A DNA stretch of 64,000 nucleotides from the NCBI GenBank assembly GCA_013695355.1, contig JACDAQ010000016.1, positions 62,001 through 126,000 on the forward strand, read 5' to 3'. Of this stretch, positions 1 through 9,599 are shown piece by piece (position 1 is the stretch's first letter; every line of letters begins with the position of its first letter). A program made the translations under genes and the position numbers. The notes below the pieces were generated by a model. That model was not told the origin of the DNA and searched no databases. It saw nothing but the letters and a program-made list of their open reading frames with translations. The stretch comes from Candidatus Protochlamydia sp. Lineage in GTDB: Bacteria > Chlamydiota > Chlamydiia > Chlamydiales > Parachlamydiaceae.

Positions 1-730
1 CTTTACGAATGTCATAAGCAACGCCCGCCCCTCTTAAAACAGGCCCTGTACACATGTACTGCTTGCATAGAGCTTCATCAATAATAGCAACGCCTTGCAA
101 ACGTTCGCACCAGACGTAATTGCGGGTCAGAAGGTTATCGATCTCCTTCCAGAGTTTTGGAAAGCCTGTGATAAACTCCTCTAAACCCGTAATAAATGCT
201 TCAGTCGCATCACGGGCAAGCCCTCCAAAACGCCAAATCGAGGGGAACATGCGCGCGCCTGAGATTTCTTCATTCAGATCGAGAATTTTTTCCCTTTCTG
301 CAAAGCAATACATGAAAACAGATGACATATTTAATTCGAGGGCGCTTGTGCCTGCCCAGATCAGGTGGCTTTGGATCCTGGAAAGTTCCAATAGGATGAC
401 CCGGAGGATTTGGGCCCTTTCAGGCACTTCCACTTGCATGAGACGTTCGACCGCACCTGCCAAAGCCTGTTCTTCTGCTGGCCCCGAAAGATAATCAATC
501 CTGTCAACGAGGGTAAAAACCTGGTGGTAGGTCCTGGTCTCGCACTCTTTTTCGATCCCCGTATGCAAATAGCCGATGACAGGTTCGCATTTGACCACTA
601 TCTCCCCTTCCAAAAGAAGCTTAAGGCGTAATACACCATGGGTAGAGGGATGCTGGGGCCCTAGGTTGAGCTCCATCAGCCCCCCGGCCGCTTCAAATTC
701 TTTAAGACGCTCTTTGCTTGCTTTTTTCAT
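1..730 (-). CDS. nuoD: NADH-quinone oxidoreductase subunit D (3' part beyond window)
   Basis: Subunit D (49 kDa) of respiratory complex I, part of the peripheral arm near the quinone site. The protein starts [12 protein letters not shown] and soon reaches GPQHPSTHG, a hallmark of NuoD. The frame stays open for 243 codons and leaves the window at position 1, so the C-terminal part is not visible. The ATG at 728-730 lies inside the end of nuoC, a 29-nt overlap that suggests translational coupling. Gene order nuoA-B-C-D is the usual complex I order. The call is certain; only the far end is missing. Confidence 0.96.
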   Translation of the reverse strand, partial: MKKASKERLKEFEAAGGLMELNLGPQHPSTHGVLRLKLLLEGEIVVKCEPVIGYLHTGIEKECETRTYHQVFTLVDRIDYLSGPAEEQALAGAVERLMQVEVPERAQILRVILLELSRIQSHLIWAGTSALELNMSSVFMYCFAEREKILDLNEEISGARMFPSIWRFGGLARDATEAFITGLEEFITGFPKLWKEIDNLLTRNYVWCERLQGVAIIDEALCKQYMCTGPVLRGAGVAYDIRK

Positions 731-1238
731 GAGAAATTATTTTTGATGGTACTTTTGGATGCACGCCATGTTTAAATTGAACTGGGACCTCAGTCAAAGG
801 ATAGTCGCGCCGCATAGGGTGCCCTTCCCAATCGTCTGGCATTAAAATACGGGATAAATCAGGATGGCCTTCAAAGTGGATGCCGAACATATCGTAGAGT
901 TCCCTTTCATACCAATCGGCTCCCCCCCAAAGATCAGTCACAGAGGGAAGTGATTCTTCCCTCGCTGCAAAAACAATGATTCTTAACCTTTCAAATGTCG
1001 TGGGATTATGCAGCCAATAAACCACTTTAGTGCGAGGAAAAGGAAATAAATAATCCACTCCGGTCAAGTCCATGAGGACCTCATATCCAGGCATAGGGGA
1101 TTCCTTCAAGAAAACGAGAATCTCCTTCAATCCGTTCCTGCTCACTTCAACAGTTGTTTCCTGCAAGAAAGATGATTCGCCCAGCAGTTTCTCACCAAAT
1201 TGCAGTTTAATCTGATGCACAATTTCAGCCGTATTCAT
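702..1238 (-). CDS. nuoC: NADH-quinone oxidoreductase subunit C
   Basis: Subunit C (30 kDa) of complex I, 178 residues, a usual length for a stand-alone NuoC. The family signature is near residues 105-125 ([19 protein letters not shown]), followed by [18 protein letters not shown] and a C-terminal [10 protein letters not shown]. It has no cofactor of its own and helps hold the NuoB/NuoD module together. Its start overlaps the nuoB stop by 4 nt (1235-1238) and its end overlaps nuoD, so the genes are tightly coupled in one operon. No lesion was seen. Confidence 0.96.
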   Translation of the reverse strand: MNTAEIVHQIKLQFGEKLLGESSFLQETTVEVSRNGLKEILVFLKESPMPGYEVLMDLTGVDYLFPFPRTKVVYWLHNPTTFERLRIIVFAAREESLPSVTDLWGGADWYERELYDMFGIHFEGHPDLSRILMPDDWEGHPMRRDYPLTEVPVQFKHGVHPKVPSKIISHEKSKQRAS

Positions 1239-1723
1239 GAATTTCTATTCCTGTTGAAAGCGCTCTCTTCCTGGATTTTATTTTGCAGCATGATCAGGCT
1301 ATGCAGCAAGGCTTCGGGCCTTGGAGGGCAGCCGGCCAGATACACATCCACCGGGACAAGCCGGTCCACTCCCTGAATGATGGCATAATTATTGTAAACT
1401 CCTCCGCACGAGGCGCAATCGCCCATTGCAACGACCCATTTCGGCTCTAGCATTTGTTCATAAATAGTGACTAATACAGGGGCCATTTTCTGACTGACCC
1501 GCCCGGCCACGATCATCACATCGCTTTGACGGGGCGAAGCTCGGAACACTTCCATGCCGAAACGGGCCATGTCATAGCGGCTTGCAGCAGTTGACATCAT
1601 TTCAATGGCACAACAGGCAAGACCGAACTGGGCAGGCCATAATGAATTTTTTCTGGCCCAATTTATCAGCGCTTCAAGTGGAGCGACTAAAAAGGGTGTT
1701 TTGTGTTGTTGGTTCATTCCCAT
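1235..1723 (-). CDS. nuoB: NADH-quinone oxidoreductase subunit B
   Basis: Subunit B (PSST/20 kDa), which carries iron-sulfur cluster N2, the last cluster before quinone. The N2 ligands are visible: the tandem cysteines in [11 protein letters not shown], one in GDCASCGG and one in [11 protein letters not shown]. An upstream TTG at 1744 is in frame, but ATG at 1723 (162 aa) is preceded by an AAAAGG stretch at suitable spacing. A further ATG at 1717 forms an ATGA overlap with the nuoA stop (1714-1716). I chose 1723. Either start couples translation to nuoA. Confidence 0.95.
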   Translation of the reverse strand: MGMNQQHKTPFLVAPLEALINWARKNSLWPAQFGLACCAIEMMSTAASRYDMARFGMEVFRASPRQSDVMIVAGRVSQKMAPVLVTIYEQMLEPKWVVAMGDCASCGGVYNNYAIIQGVDRLVPVDVYLAGCPPRPEALLHSLIMLQNKIQEESAFNRNRNS

Positions 1724-2073
1724 TCTAAACCTTTTTTTTGCCAAACATAAGCAAAGCCCACGATCAGGGTTAATAAAAAGAAAGCCATTTCGTAAAAGGC
1801 AAAAGCCCCAATTTCTTTTCCTACAGCAGCCCAGGGATATAAAAAAACCACTTCAATATCAAAAACCAGAAAGATTAAAGCTACCAGGTAATGACGCAGA
1901 GAAAACCGCTTATTGAGAAGGTTCGTTTTTGTCTGAATCCCTGATTCATAAGGAAAAAATTTGGCTTCACTCGATTTGATAGAAGGAAAAATACCTGAGG
2001 CCCCTAAGACAACCAGGGTAACGATGATGACTAGAATAAAATAAACCTGCAGGGAAAAAAATTCAGGCCCCAT
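1714..2073 (-). CDS. nuoA: NADH-quinone oxidoreductase subunit A
   Basis: Small membrane subunit of complex I, 119 residues with three hydrophobic segments (about 8-28, 63-83, 92-112). The conserved subunit-A pattern YESGI in the loop, [22 protein letters not shown] in the middle and a C-terminal [13 protein letters not shown] are all present. The open frame extends to 2124, but ATG at 2071-2073 has a good ribosome-binding site (AAGAAGGA, about 5 nt upstream). The resulting length is normal for NuoA, so I chose this start. It is the first gene of the visible nuoABCD operon. Confidence 0.94.
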   Translation of the reverse strand: MGPEFFSLQVYFILVIIVTLVVLGASGIFPSIKSSEAKFFPYESGIQTKTNLLNKRFSLRHYLVALIFLVFDIEVVFLYPWAAVGKEIGAFAFYEMAFFLLTLIVGFAYVWQKKGLEWE

Positions 2074-2392
2074 GATTTCCTTCTTAAGCAAAACTAAAAA
2101 GAGGAATTCTCTTTTAACGTCCACTATAAGTAAAGGTTCAATTTTAAAAAATCAAGTGAGTTCCGCACATAATCTCAAAAATAAGGATTTTTGAAAAATT
2201 TAGGAATTTACAAAGCAAGCACCAGCTTCTAAAGAGACCTAAATTTTCTGCCATACATTCGATTCTTTTTGGATTAGGTTTTTCTTAAAAATTTTTAAAT
2301 TTAATTAAAATATAGTTTGAATTTTTTTTACTAAAGATATAACATTTCTTAAAAATAAAACATTTTGATACTATTTAAAGAAGGAAGTTCCA
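2074..2392. other. AT-rich divergent intergenic region
   Basis: This spacer separates the divergent nuoA operon and the gene at 2393, so both promoters should lie here. It is very AT-rich with several poly-A/T runs. I could not assign convincing -35/-10 boxes and saw no coding remnant. Confidence 0.4.
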
Positions 2393-2941
2393 GTGCACGT
2401 TCAAAATATTATGCTTGATGCCATTCAATTAGGAAATGCAAATGAAGTTGAAAAACTATTCAATGAAGGCTTTAAACCAAATACTACTTTATTTGTTGGG
2501 AATAAAAATATTACACCCATTATTTATACATTAGCTATTGCCTCTTGGTTCCCAATAGAGGGAGCATTAATACAGCCTATCCCGGTTGATAATGCCAAAA
2601 AAATTATCCATCTATTACTCGCATGCGGATCTGGCAATAATCTTACCTATGATGATGCTTTTGAGTGTGTAAAAGCAATTGATGTTTGTAAAAATAAAAA
2701 ACTCTGTAAAGAAGATCGTCAGGGCATTGTAAATAAAATGGCACATCTTATGATAAGTATAAATAAAAGTAAAATAGCTACGCTATTTATTCTTGGTCGG
2801 ACAGATAAAAACACGTTAATTTCATTGCTTCCAACCGAGGTAGTAGCTTTGATAGGAAAAAAAATTAATAATTTTGATACAAGCAAAGATTATCTTGGTT
2901 GGTTGCTTTATAATGAAAGAATTAATTTTCTAAATTACTAA
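2393..2941 (+). CDS. Hypothetical protein with ankyrin-like N-terminus
   Basis: An intact 182-residue protein without a firm family assignment. Residues about 5-70 look like one or two ankyrin-type helical repeats (DAIQLGNANEVEKLFNEGF, then KKIIHLLLACGSG). The C-terminal part is helical, with LLPTEVVALIGKKI around residues 145-160, which resembles a short protein-interaction segment. I chose the GTG start at 2393 because AAGGAAG lies 5 nt upstream; an ATG at 2411 is the alternative. No signal peptide or membrane segment is evident. It stands alone between the nuo operon and a terminator hairpin. An ankyrin-like host-interaction role is inference only. Confidence 0.6.
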   Translation: MHVQNIMLDAIQLGNANEVEKLFNEGFKPNTTLFVGNKNITPIIYTLAIASWFPIEGALIQPIPVDNAKKIIHLLLACGSGNNLTYDDAFECVKAIDVCKNKKLCKEDRQGIVNKMAHLMISINKSKIATLFILGRTDKNTLISLLPTEVVALIGKKINNFDTSKDYLGWLLYNERINFLNY

Positions 2942-2957
2942 ATACCTTTAATCAATT

Positions 2958-2998
2958 AAAAAGAAGGAATCCCGCATATTGGGGGATTCCTTCTTTTT
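2958..2998. terminator. Bidirectional rho-independent terminator
   Basis: A perfect inverted repeat (AAAGAAGGAATCCC / GGGATTCCTTCTTT) with a short loop at 2974-2982, flanked by A-runs on the left and T-runs on the right. It sits between the convergent genes ending at 2941 and 3000 and can terminate both. Confidence 0.9.
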
Positions 2999-2999
2999 T

Positions 3000-3473
3000 T
3001 TATACAAAAAATACCTGGGGGAGAAGAAGCTCTTTAGGAATCTCAAATGTCTCGCTAAGTTGAGCTGCGAGGACATTGGACATGATACGTTCCCCTTTTT
3101 CCGTACGGCAAATCGTTGGCTGACTGGAAGGTTGCTGCGCGTAAAGGCTGCGCAATTCATTGCCAAGCTGAGCCTGTGTCCAGCTTTTCCCATTGCGCAG
3201 AGCTTTCATAGCGTCGCCGCGATGTGCATTCTCTTCATTGCGCAGAATTCGCATATCTACACTGAGCGTACGAGCTAGTTCACTGATCCTGTCCACATTT
3301 CCAAGCATGCCGGCAGCAGAAATCACTTCTTTAGATTTTTCAATCCCTACCCTACGAGTGCCCACTTTTTCAGGATCGTTCAATGCAAAAAGGGGCCTTA
3401 GCCATTTTCGGTCTACTTCACTTCTCATTTTATCGATCACTACTAATTTGAAAGCTTTTCTCTTTACAGTCAA
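3000..3473 (-). CDS. XRE-type helix-turn-helix regulator
   Basis: A 157-residue protein with a C-terminal helix-turn-helix region (about residues 95-150): SWTQAQLGNELRSLYAQ, then SQPTICRTEKGER and LAAQLSETFEIPKELLLP. This matches the helix pattern of Cro/CI (XRE) DNA-binding domains, with an insertion between helices 2 and 3. The N-terminal half is unassigned and basic. The start is uncertain: the frame opens at a TTG (3473) without a clear ribosome-binding site, and ATG at 3428 is an alternative. It converges on the gene at 2393 across a shared terminator and diverges from the broken gene at 3636. Target unknown. Confidence 0.6.
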   Translation of the reverse strand: MTVKRKAFKLVVIDKMRSEVDRKWLRPLFALNDPEKVGTRRVGIEKSKEVISAAGMLGNVDRISELARTLSVDMRILRNEENAHRGDAMKALRNGKSWTQAQLGNELRSLYAQQPSSQPTICRTEKGERIMSNVLAAQLSETFEIPKELLLPQVFFV

Positions 3474-3635
3474 ATTAGCGGTTTATGAAGACGTCAATTG
3501 TGTCATTTGCGCTATTTTAGTGTAGCTTTTTCTCACTGAGTGCATAAAATTTGCGTAAATCCTCGTGAATATGAATTTGCGATACGTCAATAATGTGAAG
3601 GAGATAATCATTTTCGAAATTGAGCCGAGGGAACA

Positions 3636-4291
3636 ATGAAAGACAGTGAAAAGCAGATTCTAATAAATACAATTAATTCATCGGGAGTGATCTTAGAAGA
3701 ACAGCTATTTTCTATATTATCACGATCTAGACTAGGTTCAGAGATTGAAAAAAATAAAACCTTTACGTTTAATGAGGATAGAATAGAAATTGATTGCTTG
3801 TTGTCAACGCACACACTTCGGTTTTTATTTGAGTGTAAAAGATCTTTTTACTCCTTTTATTTCCTTCGATCTACGAATATGAAAATTCTGGTTATCTTGT
3901 TCAGCAAATGTCTGACTTAAAGACCATAAGGCTACCGTCACAAGAAATGGGTAAGGGGTCGTTCAAGTCTTTTCCTTATTGCCTTGAAATGTTAGAAAAT
4001 CAAGGCATTTTCCAGAGATCTAAAAAAAACAAGATCGATTTTTTACCGGAACTAGGAGAGCGAGCAGGAAGAGAGGATGTGAGATGCATGGATTACATTC
4101 GTCAAGCTTTAAAAAACTTAGAAGCCTATATTTGGAAACTTCGTCAAAAAAATGAATTTCAATCAGAAACCGTTACATTTCTGCCGATAATAGTAACAAA
4201 TGCAAATCTTTATTCTTTAGAGTTTAACCCAGAACAAATTGATGGTGATAGTGATTTGAAAGATTTTTCTGAACTTTCTTTGGTTACTTAA
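3636..4291 (+). pseudogene. Frameshifted PD-(D/E)XK nuclease-like protein
   Basis: Two overlapping frames (3636-3920 and about 3842-4291) read as one protein interrupted by a single-base change near 3857-3863. The first frame starts with a good ribosome-binding site (GAGG before ATG 3636). It contains EDRIEIDCL followed by LRFLFECKRS, the E-x-D...E-C-K pattern of the restriction-endonuclease fold. The second frame continues with PSIYEYENSGYLVQQM. Read together this gives about 217 residues. The role is unknown; a DNA-acting nuclease fold is inferred from the motif alone. Its stop codon directly abuts the ATPase remnant at 4293, which suggests a deletion junction. Confidence 0.55.
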
Positions 4292-4292
4292 A

Positions 4293-5048
4293 GATTCCGC
4301 CTTAAATTTTTTATTCCGAGAGTTTGATTAAATCTTTTCCGATCTATTCTCTAAAAAAGCAAACACATATGGAAATATCGTAAAAGTTCTTGATGATTCA
4401 TCGCTTTCTCTTGATGAGATAAGCAAAAGCCTAGAAATAGGAAAGAGTGGCTATCTATCACAATGTTTAGATGACCTCGCTCTTTCTGGATTTATTCAAA
4501 AAGATTGTACATGGAATTTATTGACAAAAGAGGAATCTAGATTAAAAAAATTCAGGTTAAAGGATAATTATCTTAGATCTTATTTAAGATATATTGAGCC
4601 GAATAAGGATAGAATTTCTAAAAACTTGTTTAAGTCAAAGTCCTTCCTATACCTTCCTGGATGGGAATCTGTGATGGGCCTTCAATTCGAAAATCCTGTT
4701 ATGAATAATCTAAAAAAGTTATGTGAAATTCTTCGACTCGACATTTCTGAGAATTCAAAGGCGGGGCCATTTTTTCAAAGAAAAACGAAGCGGATGAAAG
4801 GTTGTCAAATAGATCTGCTAATCCAGACGAAGCATAATAACCTTTATTTATGTGAAATCAAATTCAGCTCTTCTGGGGTCAAAAGTCCTGTTATTGAAGA
4901 AATTAAAAAAAAGATCGAAAGCTTGTCTGTTCCAAAAGGAGTTTCTATTAGGCCTGTTCTTATCCATGTTAATGGGGTTAGCCAGGCAATCAGAGAAAGC
5001 GAAATTTTTTATGATATCGTTGATTTTTCACAGTCTTTCAATATTTAA
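4293..5048 (+). pseudogene. C-terminal remnant of AAA ATPase with DUF234 domain
   Basis: The frame reads DSALNFLFREFD, an in-frame TAA at 4329, then IFSDLFSKKANTYGNIV, a winged-helix-like segment (SLSLDEISKSLEI...YLSQCLDDLALSGFI), and a C-terminal nuclease-like domain. That domain ends with CQIDLLIQTKHNNLYLCEIKFS (D...E-x-K). This is the back half of the archaeal-type AAA ATPase/DUF234 family, the same architecture as the gene at 62560. The Walker A and B part is absent, so the gene has lost its N-terminal ATPase domain and carries a nonsense codon. It is decayed, although an internal TTG at 4521 could still allow a 175-residue product. Confidence 0.65.
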
Positions 5049-5517
5049 ATTTTGCAAACCAGATTCAGCAACAGTCAATTGCCATCAATTATGGAACAAA
5101 TCAAACCTGTGATTATCATTGAATTAGAGCTAGACGCTATGCTGATTCAATAAGAGGCTTCTAATGTAATATGCAATCTTGTTTTAGGAGGGATTAGTAA
5201 AGAAGCTCGACTCAAAGGACGCAAGCGTGGCTCAAGCCAGCTCCTGTCTTTAGAATTTGAAATAAGAAAAAAATGTTGTTCATTTTGACATGAAATTGTA
5301 CTTAACTCTTTGCCTTTTGCCATCTCGTACTTAAAAATCTCAGGTGATGACATTAAAATCCCCCCTAGCGGCCAGAATAGCTTTTAAAAATGTCCCATAA
5401 AAGGTCCAACATAAATTAGAAAAACATGGTATAAAAGAAAACCGGCATGAAAAAAGGTATACAAAAAAATAAATTATTAAAATCCTAGAAGAGGAATGTC
5501 TTTGCCCCATTATTTAG
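5049..5517. other. Non-coding stretch between two remnants
   Basis: Between the ATPase remnant and the IS481 remnant no convincing gene is visible. A short plus-strand open stretch near 5187-5270 (GGISKEARLKGRKRG) and a minus-strand frame at 5147-5353 lack start context and recognisable motifs. It is probably decayed DNA. Confidence 0.4.
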
Positions 5518-6347
5518 ATGAAAGCGGTCGCAAATATTATTTCTTTGAGGATGCTTAGCTTTAGTTCTACTATGATCAATATCTTCAATTGCTAAATATA
5601 ATTCAAAAGCATGGTCTTCTCTTCTCCCACAATATTCTGTACCCCTATCAGTCAAAATTCTAAGAATCCGCACATCTTCGCTTTCAAACCCGGGAAGAAC
5701 CCTATCATTTAAAATATCTGCAGCAACTAAGGCATTTTTACGATTGTATAGCTTTGTAAATGCTACTTTGGTATACGTAGCAATGACCGTTGCTGATAGA
5801 TTCTGCCAACTCCTTTTATTGTTCCTACGTAATAAGTATCTTGAGCGAGCAGATAACCGGGTTGTTCCGTTCAATTTCACCACGAGCTTGTTTTTCTTCT
5901 TTAGCTCTTTCTAAGGCCCTGAGCTGATCCTCAGTTAAAAGAAGATTTTGCTCAGCTGCTCTCTTTTCTAGGGCTTTAAGCCGTTTATCAAATGTTTCTA
6001 AATTTGATCGCAACCAGATCGATCTCACTCCCTCAGGAGAGACAATAATTCCTTGTTTTTTAGTTCGTTAGATACTCTCAGCTGACCGTAAGCTGGCTTA
6101 TCAAAAGTGAAATTTGTAACAGCTTGCTCTACCATTGTATCAACTCGATTCTTAAGACAAGGCTTTCTTCGAGTAATTTCTTGAAGAGCTAATTCGCCTC
6201 CAGTTTCATAAAGCTCTTAAACCTATAAAAACTATCGCGTGAATAACCCATTACATTACAAGCTTGAGAAACATTTCCAAGTGTTTTTGCAAGCTCAAGA
6301 AGACCTAATTTATTTTTGATAATTTTGTGCTGATCTGTATGATTCAT
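5518..6347 (-). mobile_element. Degenerate IS481-type transposase
   Basis: A broken insertion-sequence transposase. It begins at ATG 6347 (MNHTDQHKIIKNKLGLLELA, an N-terminal helix-turn-helix of this IS481 subgroup). It continues through several frames: VRSIWLRSNLETFDKRLKALEKR near 6028, then VAFTKLYNRKNALVAADIL and RILTDRGTEYCGR from the DDE integrase core. It ends at ICDRFH near 5518, where similarity to the family stops, so the last part of the catalytic domain is missing. At least three frameshifts or stops separate the pieces. No terminal inverted repeats were identified. It is inactive. Confidence 0.8.
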
Positions 6348-6622
6348 AGTACACCAATGTTTATAGCGAGGCCGAGCTCAATTTTTAAGTTTTGGGGTTG
6401 GTCTCAAATTGTTTATATTGTTTTTAACATTACTGCCAGATTCAGCATATTTTATTTCAATTTATTAAACAAAAAAGAGCCTTACCTAAAGATATAAATC
6501 ATTGTTTTCTTTAGTCGATCCTGAGCTATCTCAAGATCGACTTTGAACGTTTTTTGGCTTAAGTTTTAATTTTTTCCATATGCTTTCTGTAAAATTTTTT
6601 CTTTCTCAAGCCTAATATTATA

Positions 6623-7759
6623 TTATGAATATCGCGTTGAATATCCAATGTCTTCTTTCTCTATGGCTAAAGTCATAGTTGTCGTGGGCTTTGGTTGAGT
6701 CTCCTTACAAGGGAAACTTTTCGGTGTATCTTGATTAAATCGTTCCGCCATAGCTGTTAATTTAATTTTAATTCCATCAGCAATCTGTCCTCCAAAACGA
6801 ATGGCTTCACCATTGATTTTGATGTCTCCTACTAGGAAACCTTTCTCACTAGGAACTTCATACACCGCCCTAACAGGTCTATCTGATGTCCCTCTCGTAT
6901 ACTTCCAATAGTTATGTGGATCGGAGCTGTCTGGAGTAACCCAACCAGCAGTATTCAAACTATGGAAGAAAAGGCCCACAGGATTTTGGAAAGTAATATA
7001 AGCATGAGTTTTGCGAACTGTTTGATTTACAGTAAACCCGATGAGGGGATCACTGTTGCGATTTTCCCCTCCATATCGACTGCATTTGATGAGCTTTTTT
7101 TGATCGTCAACAGGTTGGCCATTTTTTTCTCTCAGAACAGTCGCATCACCACCAAGGATAATCTCCGCTCCTAAGGAATTATTATTTTGGATAAGATGCA
7201 TGGCACCATTTGTGGTTGAATTATTCCACTTATTTTTAGGATTGTACTCTCCATCAGACATTAGGTCTTCCATTTTTATGTCTGGACTAATGTGTTGGCG
7301 GTAGAGATTCAACATTTTTTGTGGGTCTTGCTTTGCCAGAAACTCCCAATATTCGGGGCCTTCACATGTAAATGTAATACGCTTAATTTTAAGTGTAGTT
7401 GGATCTTTCTCGACGCTCCATTCACAATATTCATCCTGAACATATCGACCTTGCTGATCTGGATTTAAATTTTTGTTTATTCCATCAGCAACCTTCCAAC
7501 GTTTATTATTAGTAGGATGATCAACCTTCACCTGATTTGGAAATGCAATCCAGCTGACCTCTGCAGGTTGAGCATCATCTTCAAGAGCTTTTTTTGTTGG
7601 GTTAAAAAAGTGTGAAATAACGTTAGGCTCGATCTGCGTACGCTTAATAGCATATTCAAATATATCCGATAAATTATCACTCCACAGTTGTTTTTGTTCT
7701 GTAGTAAAATTGTCATCACATGGGGGGGTAATGAGCCGACCTCTACTAAGCGAATCCAT
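6623..7759 (-). CDS. Conserved uncharacterised protein, second gene of a two-gene unit
   Basis: An intact 378-residue protein with a strong ribosome-binding site (AAGGAGAT before ATG 7759). I cannot name a function. Distinctive stretches are CEGPEYWEFLA (about residue 128), NPKNKWNNSTTNGAMHLIQ (about 170-190), SLGAEIILGGDATV, CSRYGGENRNSDPLIGF, ITFQNPVGLFF and a C-terminal QIADGIKIKLTAMAERF. They give the impression of a compact, probably secreted-substrate-like or enzyme fold rich in W, N and G. No signal peptide or membrane segment is seen. It lies 70 nt downstream of the 589-residue gene on the same strand, so the two probably form one transcript and act together. From memory, proteins of this pattern occur as pairs in unrelated bacteria, but I cannot verify this. 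Confidence 0.55.
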   Translation of the reverse strand: MDSLSRGRLITPPCDDNFTTEQKQLWSDNLSDIFEYAIKRTQIEPNVISHFFNPTKKALEDDAQPAEVSWIAFPNQVKVDHPTNNKRWKVADGINKNLNPDQQGRYVQDEYCEWSVEKDPTTLKIKRITFTCEGPEYWEFLAKQDPQKMLNLYRQHISPDIKMEDLMSDGEYNPKNKWNNSTTNGAMHLIQNNNSLGAEIILGGDATVLREKNGQPVDDQKKLIKCSRYGGENRNSDPLIGFTVNQTVRKTHAYITFQNPVGLFFHSLNTAGWVTPDSSDPHNYWKYTRGTSDRPVRAVYEVPSEKGFLVGDIKINGEAIRFGGQIADGIKIKLTAMAERFNQDTPKSFPCKETQPKPTTTMTLAIEKEDIGYSTRYS

Positions 7760-7829
7760 AAGCTAATCTCCTTGTTTAGAGAGGCGTATAGCCTCAAAAT
7801 TAACATAAATTGATTTATAAAAAAATCGC

Positions 7830-9599
7830 CTATTTTTTTCTAACTGTACCGTCTGCTAACATTTCAAGGGGCGAGCTAGCTTGAATGTTTGTATTTGCTA
7901 AAGTTAATTCAAATTCAAATAAAGGGGTTTGTTTAAATTGATAACGGCGCGATTCAGCCAATAGAAAATAATTGTCAAAACCGTCCTCTGTATTTGCTAA
8001 AAAAGCAACGCGGTTCAAGTACTCAATGATCCTTCTATTCAATAAATCTCTCAATTCATCATCATCCTGAGCTATATTCCAGTTTTGCAAAAATTCAAAT
8101 TCAGGGGTTCCAGAAATCTTTGCATTTTGCGATAGAGAAATAGCCTCTATTATTTTATCTTCTAATAGTGAGGAAAAATCTTTTTCTTTTGTCTTGCGTT
8201 GTAGCTCGTGTGGCATATATTTAAGAAGTGATTCTCGACTTACAGAATAAATTGGATTGAAAAAATCAACCATCAGTAGACAAGCTGCAAGACGAATACT
8301 AATGATTTTTTTATTTAGCAAGACTTGTAAGAGGTTTTTATCCTCTTGTGTTGGCTCAGGAACTAGGAATGGAAAATAAGTGTCTCCTAGTTGTTTAAAT
8401 CCTTCGCTTTCTAATGTAGATTCATATTTTTTTAAGCAATTTTTATAGAAGTCTCTTGTAGTGATTATGTGATTGAATGGCCCGTCGAAACCAAGTATAT
8501 CAAATATTTTTGTGTTTAAGAAAAAGGTGATGGGTAAAACCATTGTCTCTTCTTCCTCATGACCAGGGTGTGGTGAGCTGATAAGGTTTACTGTTGTTGT
8601 AGAAAGAAGTTGGCGCATAAAATAGTCAATATGGGAAAGGTTCAACTCATTGTTAGTTAGTGAACGATCTATCCTAGCAGTATTCCAAAGGTCTATTCCT
8701 CCTTTGATAAAAATTTCTAAATCGTCTGCCATGCCTTCTTCAGTTTTATCATCTAAAAAAGGATATTTTTTTATGAGAGGGCTATCAGGAGGAAGAATAG
8801 AATCATCCAATGTAGCTAGAGAGCTTTGCCAATTGGACCAGGGCAGCTCGAGTTCTTTCATTATAGGAGCCCCGTTAACATGACCACAAAATGGAGATTT
8901 ACCTCTTGTTAAAGGTTCAAGGGCATGTTGTGAATTACCTACCCAAATCCATGTTCCCTTATCTCTTGCGTAAAAATTGAAAACGCGACTTACTTTATCC
9001 CAGGTCATTACCTGAAGGAAATCTTTTGTATTATCAATTCTAGCACTAGTGCTGATAAATATATCAGGGTTTGCTTCACCTCCAGCACGCAATGTAACAG
9101 TGATCCGATACGTACGCTTGGGTTGTGGTTGTTCTGGTCCTGATGTTCGAATCATGCCCCCTTCTGCTACTCTAAAAATTTTAATATTGGTAGATTTCCC
9201 CTTTGAGACCAACTTTTTTTCTGCTTCTATGCTAAGGTTTTCCTGAAAGATTGTTCTGGCTTTTTGAATAACATCTATGAGCGTAAGTGGAAATGGGGCG
9301 GTGAGTATTTTGGAGAATAGGTCGTTCAAGTTCTCATGAATACTTTCAAGAGACATCTTAATTGGTTCTGCATCCTTTCCCATGATAAACTGATAAAGGG
9401 TATCCGTTTCCAAAGAAGAGGATTCATTTGGTAAAAAATGAAGTCCTATACTACATCTTTCTAATTCATTACGAAAGGCAGCACAATTGTGCCGGGTTGT
9501 AGACAACATATAGGCATTTTGCATAAGAAATCCCTCTGTGTTCTTAGATAATAAACTATAGACGTGATGGATATAATTTTCCAAAGGGGAGTTTTCCAT
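7830..9599 (-). CDS. Conserved uncharacterised protein, first gene of a two-gene unit
   Basis: An intact 589-residue protein beginning at ATG 9599 with AAGGATTAAGAG upstream. No family name can be given. The middle carries a striking block: TWDKVSRVFNFYARDKGTWIW, GNSQHALEPLTRGKSPF, GHVNGAPIMKELELPWSNW (about residues 205-275). Later come LLSTTTVNLISSPHPG and VLPITFFLNTKIFDILGF (about 345-390). Histidines and the H-x-N-G / K-E-L-x-x-P-W pattern could be functional sites, but no known metal-binding or catalytic motif is matched. It appears cytosolic, with no signal or transmembrane segment. It is followed after 70 nt by the 378-residue gene. Both are undamaged in a neighbourhood full of remnants, which suggests selection. 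Confidence 0.55.
   Translation of the reverse strand: MENSPLENYIHHVYSLLSKNTEGFLMQNAYMLSTTRHNCAAFRNELERCSIGLHFLPNESSSLETDTLYQFIMGKDAEPIKMSLESIHENLNDLFSKILTAPFPLTLIDVIQKARTIFQENLSIEAEKKLVSKGKSTNIKIFRVAEGGMIRTSGPEQPQPKRTYRITVTLRAGGEANPDIFISTSARIDNTKDFLQVMTWDKVSRVFNFYARDKGTWIWVGNSQHALEPLTRGKSPFCGHVNGAPIMKELELPWSNWQSSLATLDDSILPPDSPLIKKYPFLDDKTEEGMADDLEIFIKGGIDLWNTARIDRSLTNNELNLSHIDYFMRQLLSTTTVNLISSPHPGHEEEETMVLPITFFLNTKIFDILGFDGPFNHIITTRDFYKNCLKKYESTLESEGFKQLGDTYFPFLVPEPTQEDKNLLQVLLNKKIISIRLAACLLMVDFFNPIYSVSRESLLKYMPHELQRKTKEKDFSSLLEDKIIEAISLSQNAKISGTPEFEFLQNWNIAQDDDELRDLLNRRIIEYLNRVAFLANTEDGFDNYFLLAESRRYQFKQTPLFEFELTLANTNIQASSPLEMLADGTVRKK

Noticed and set aside
5147-5353. 68-codon minus-strand frame
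   Set aside because: No start signal; composition looks like chance in decayed DNA.
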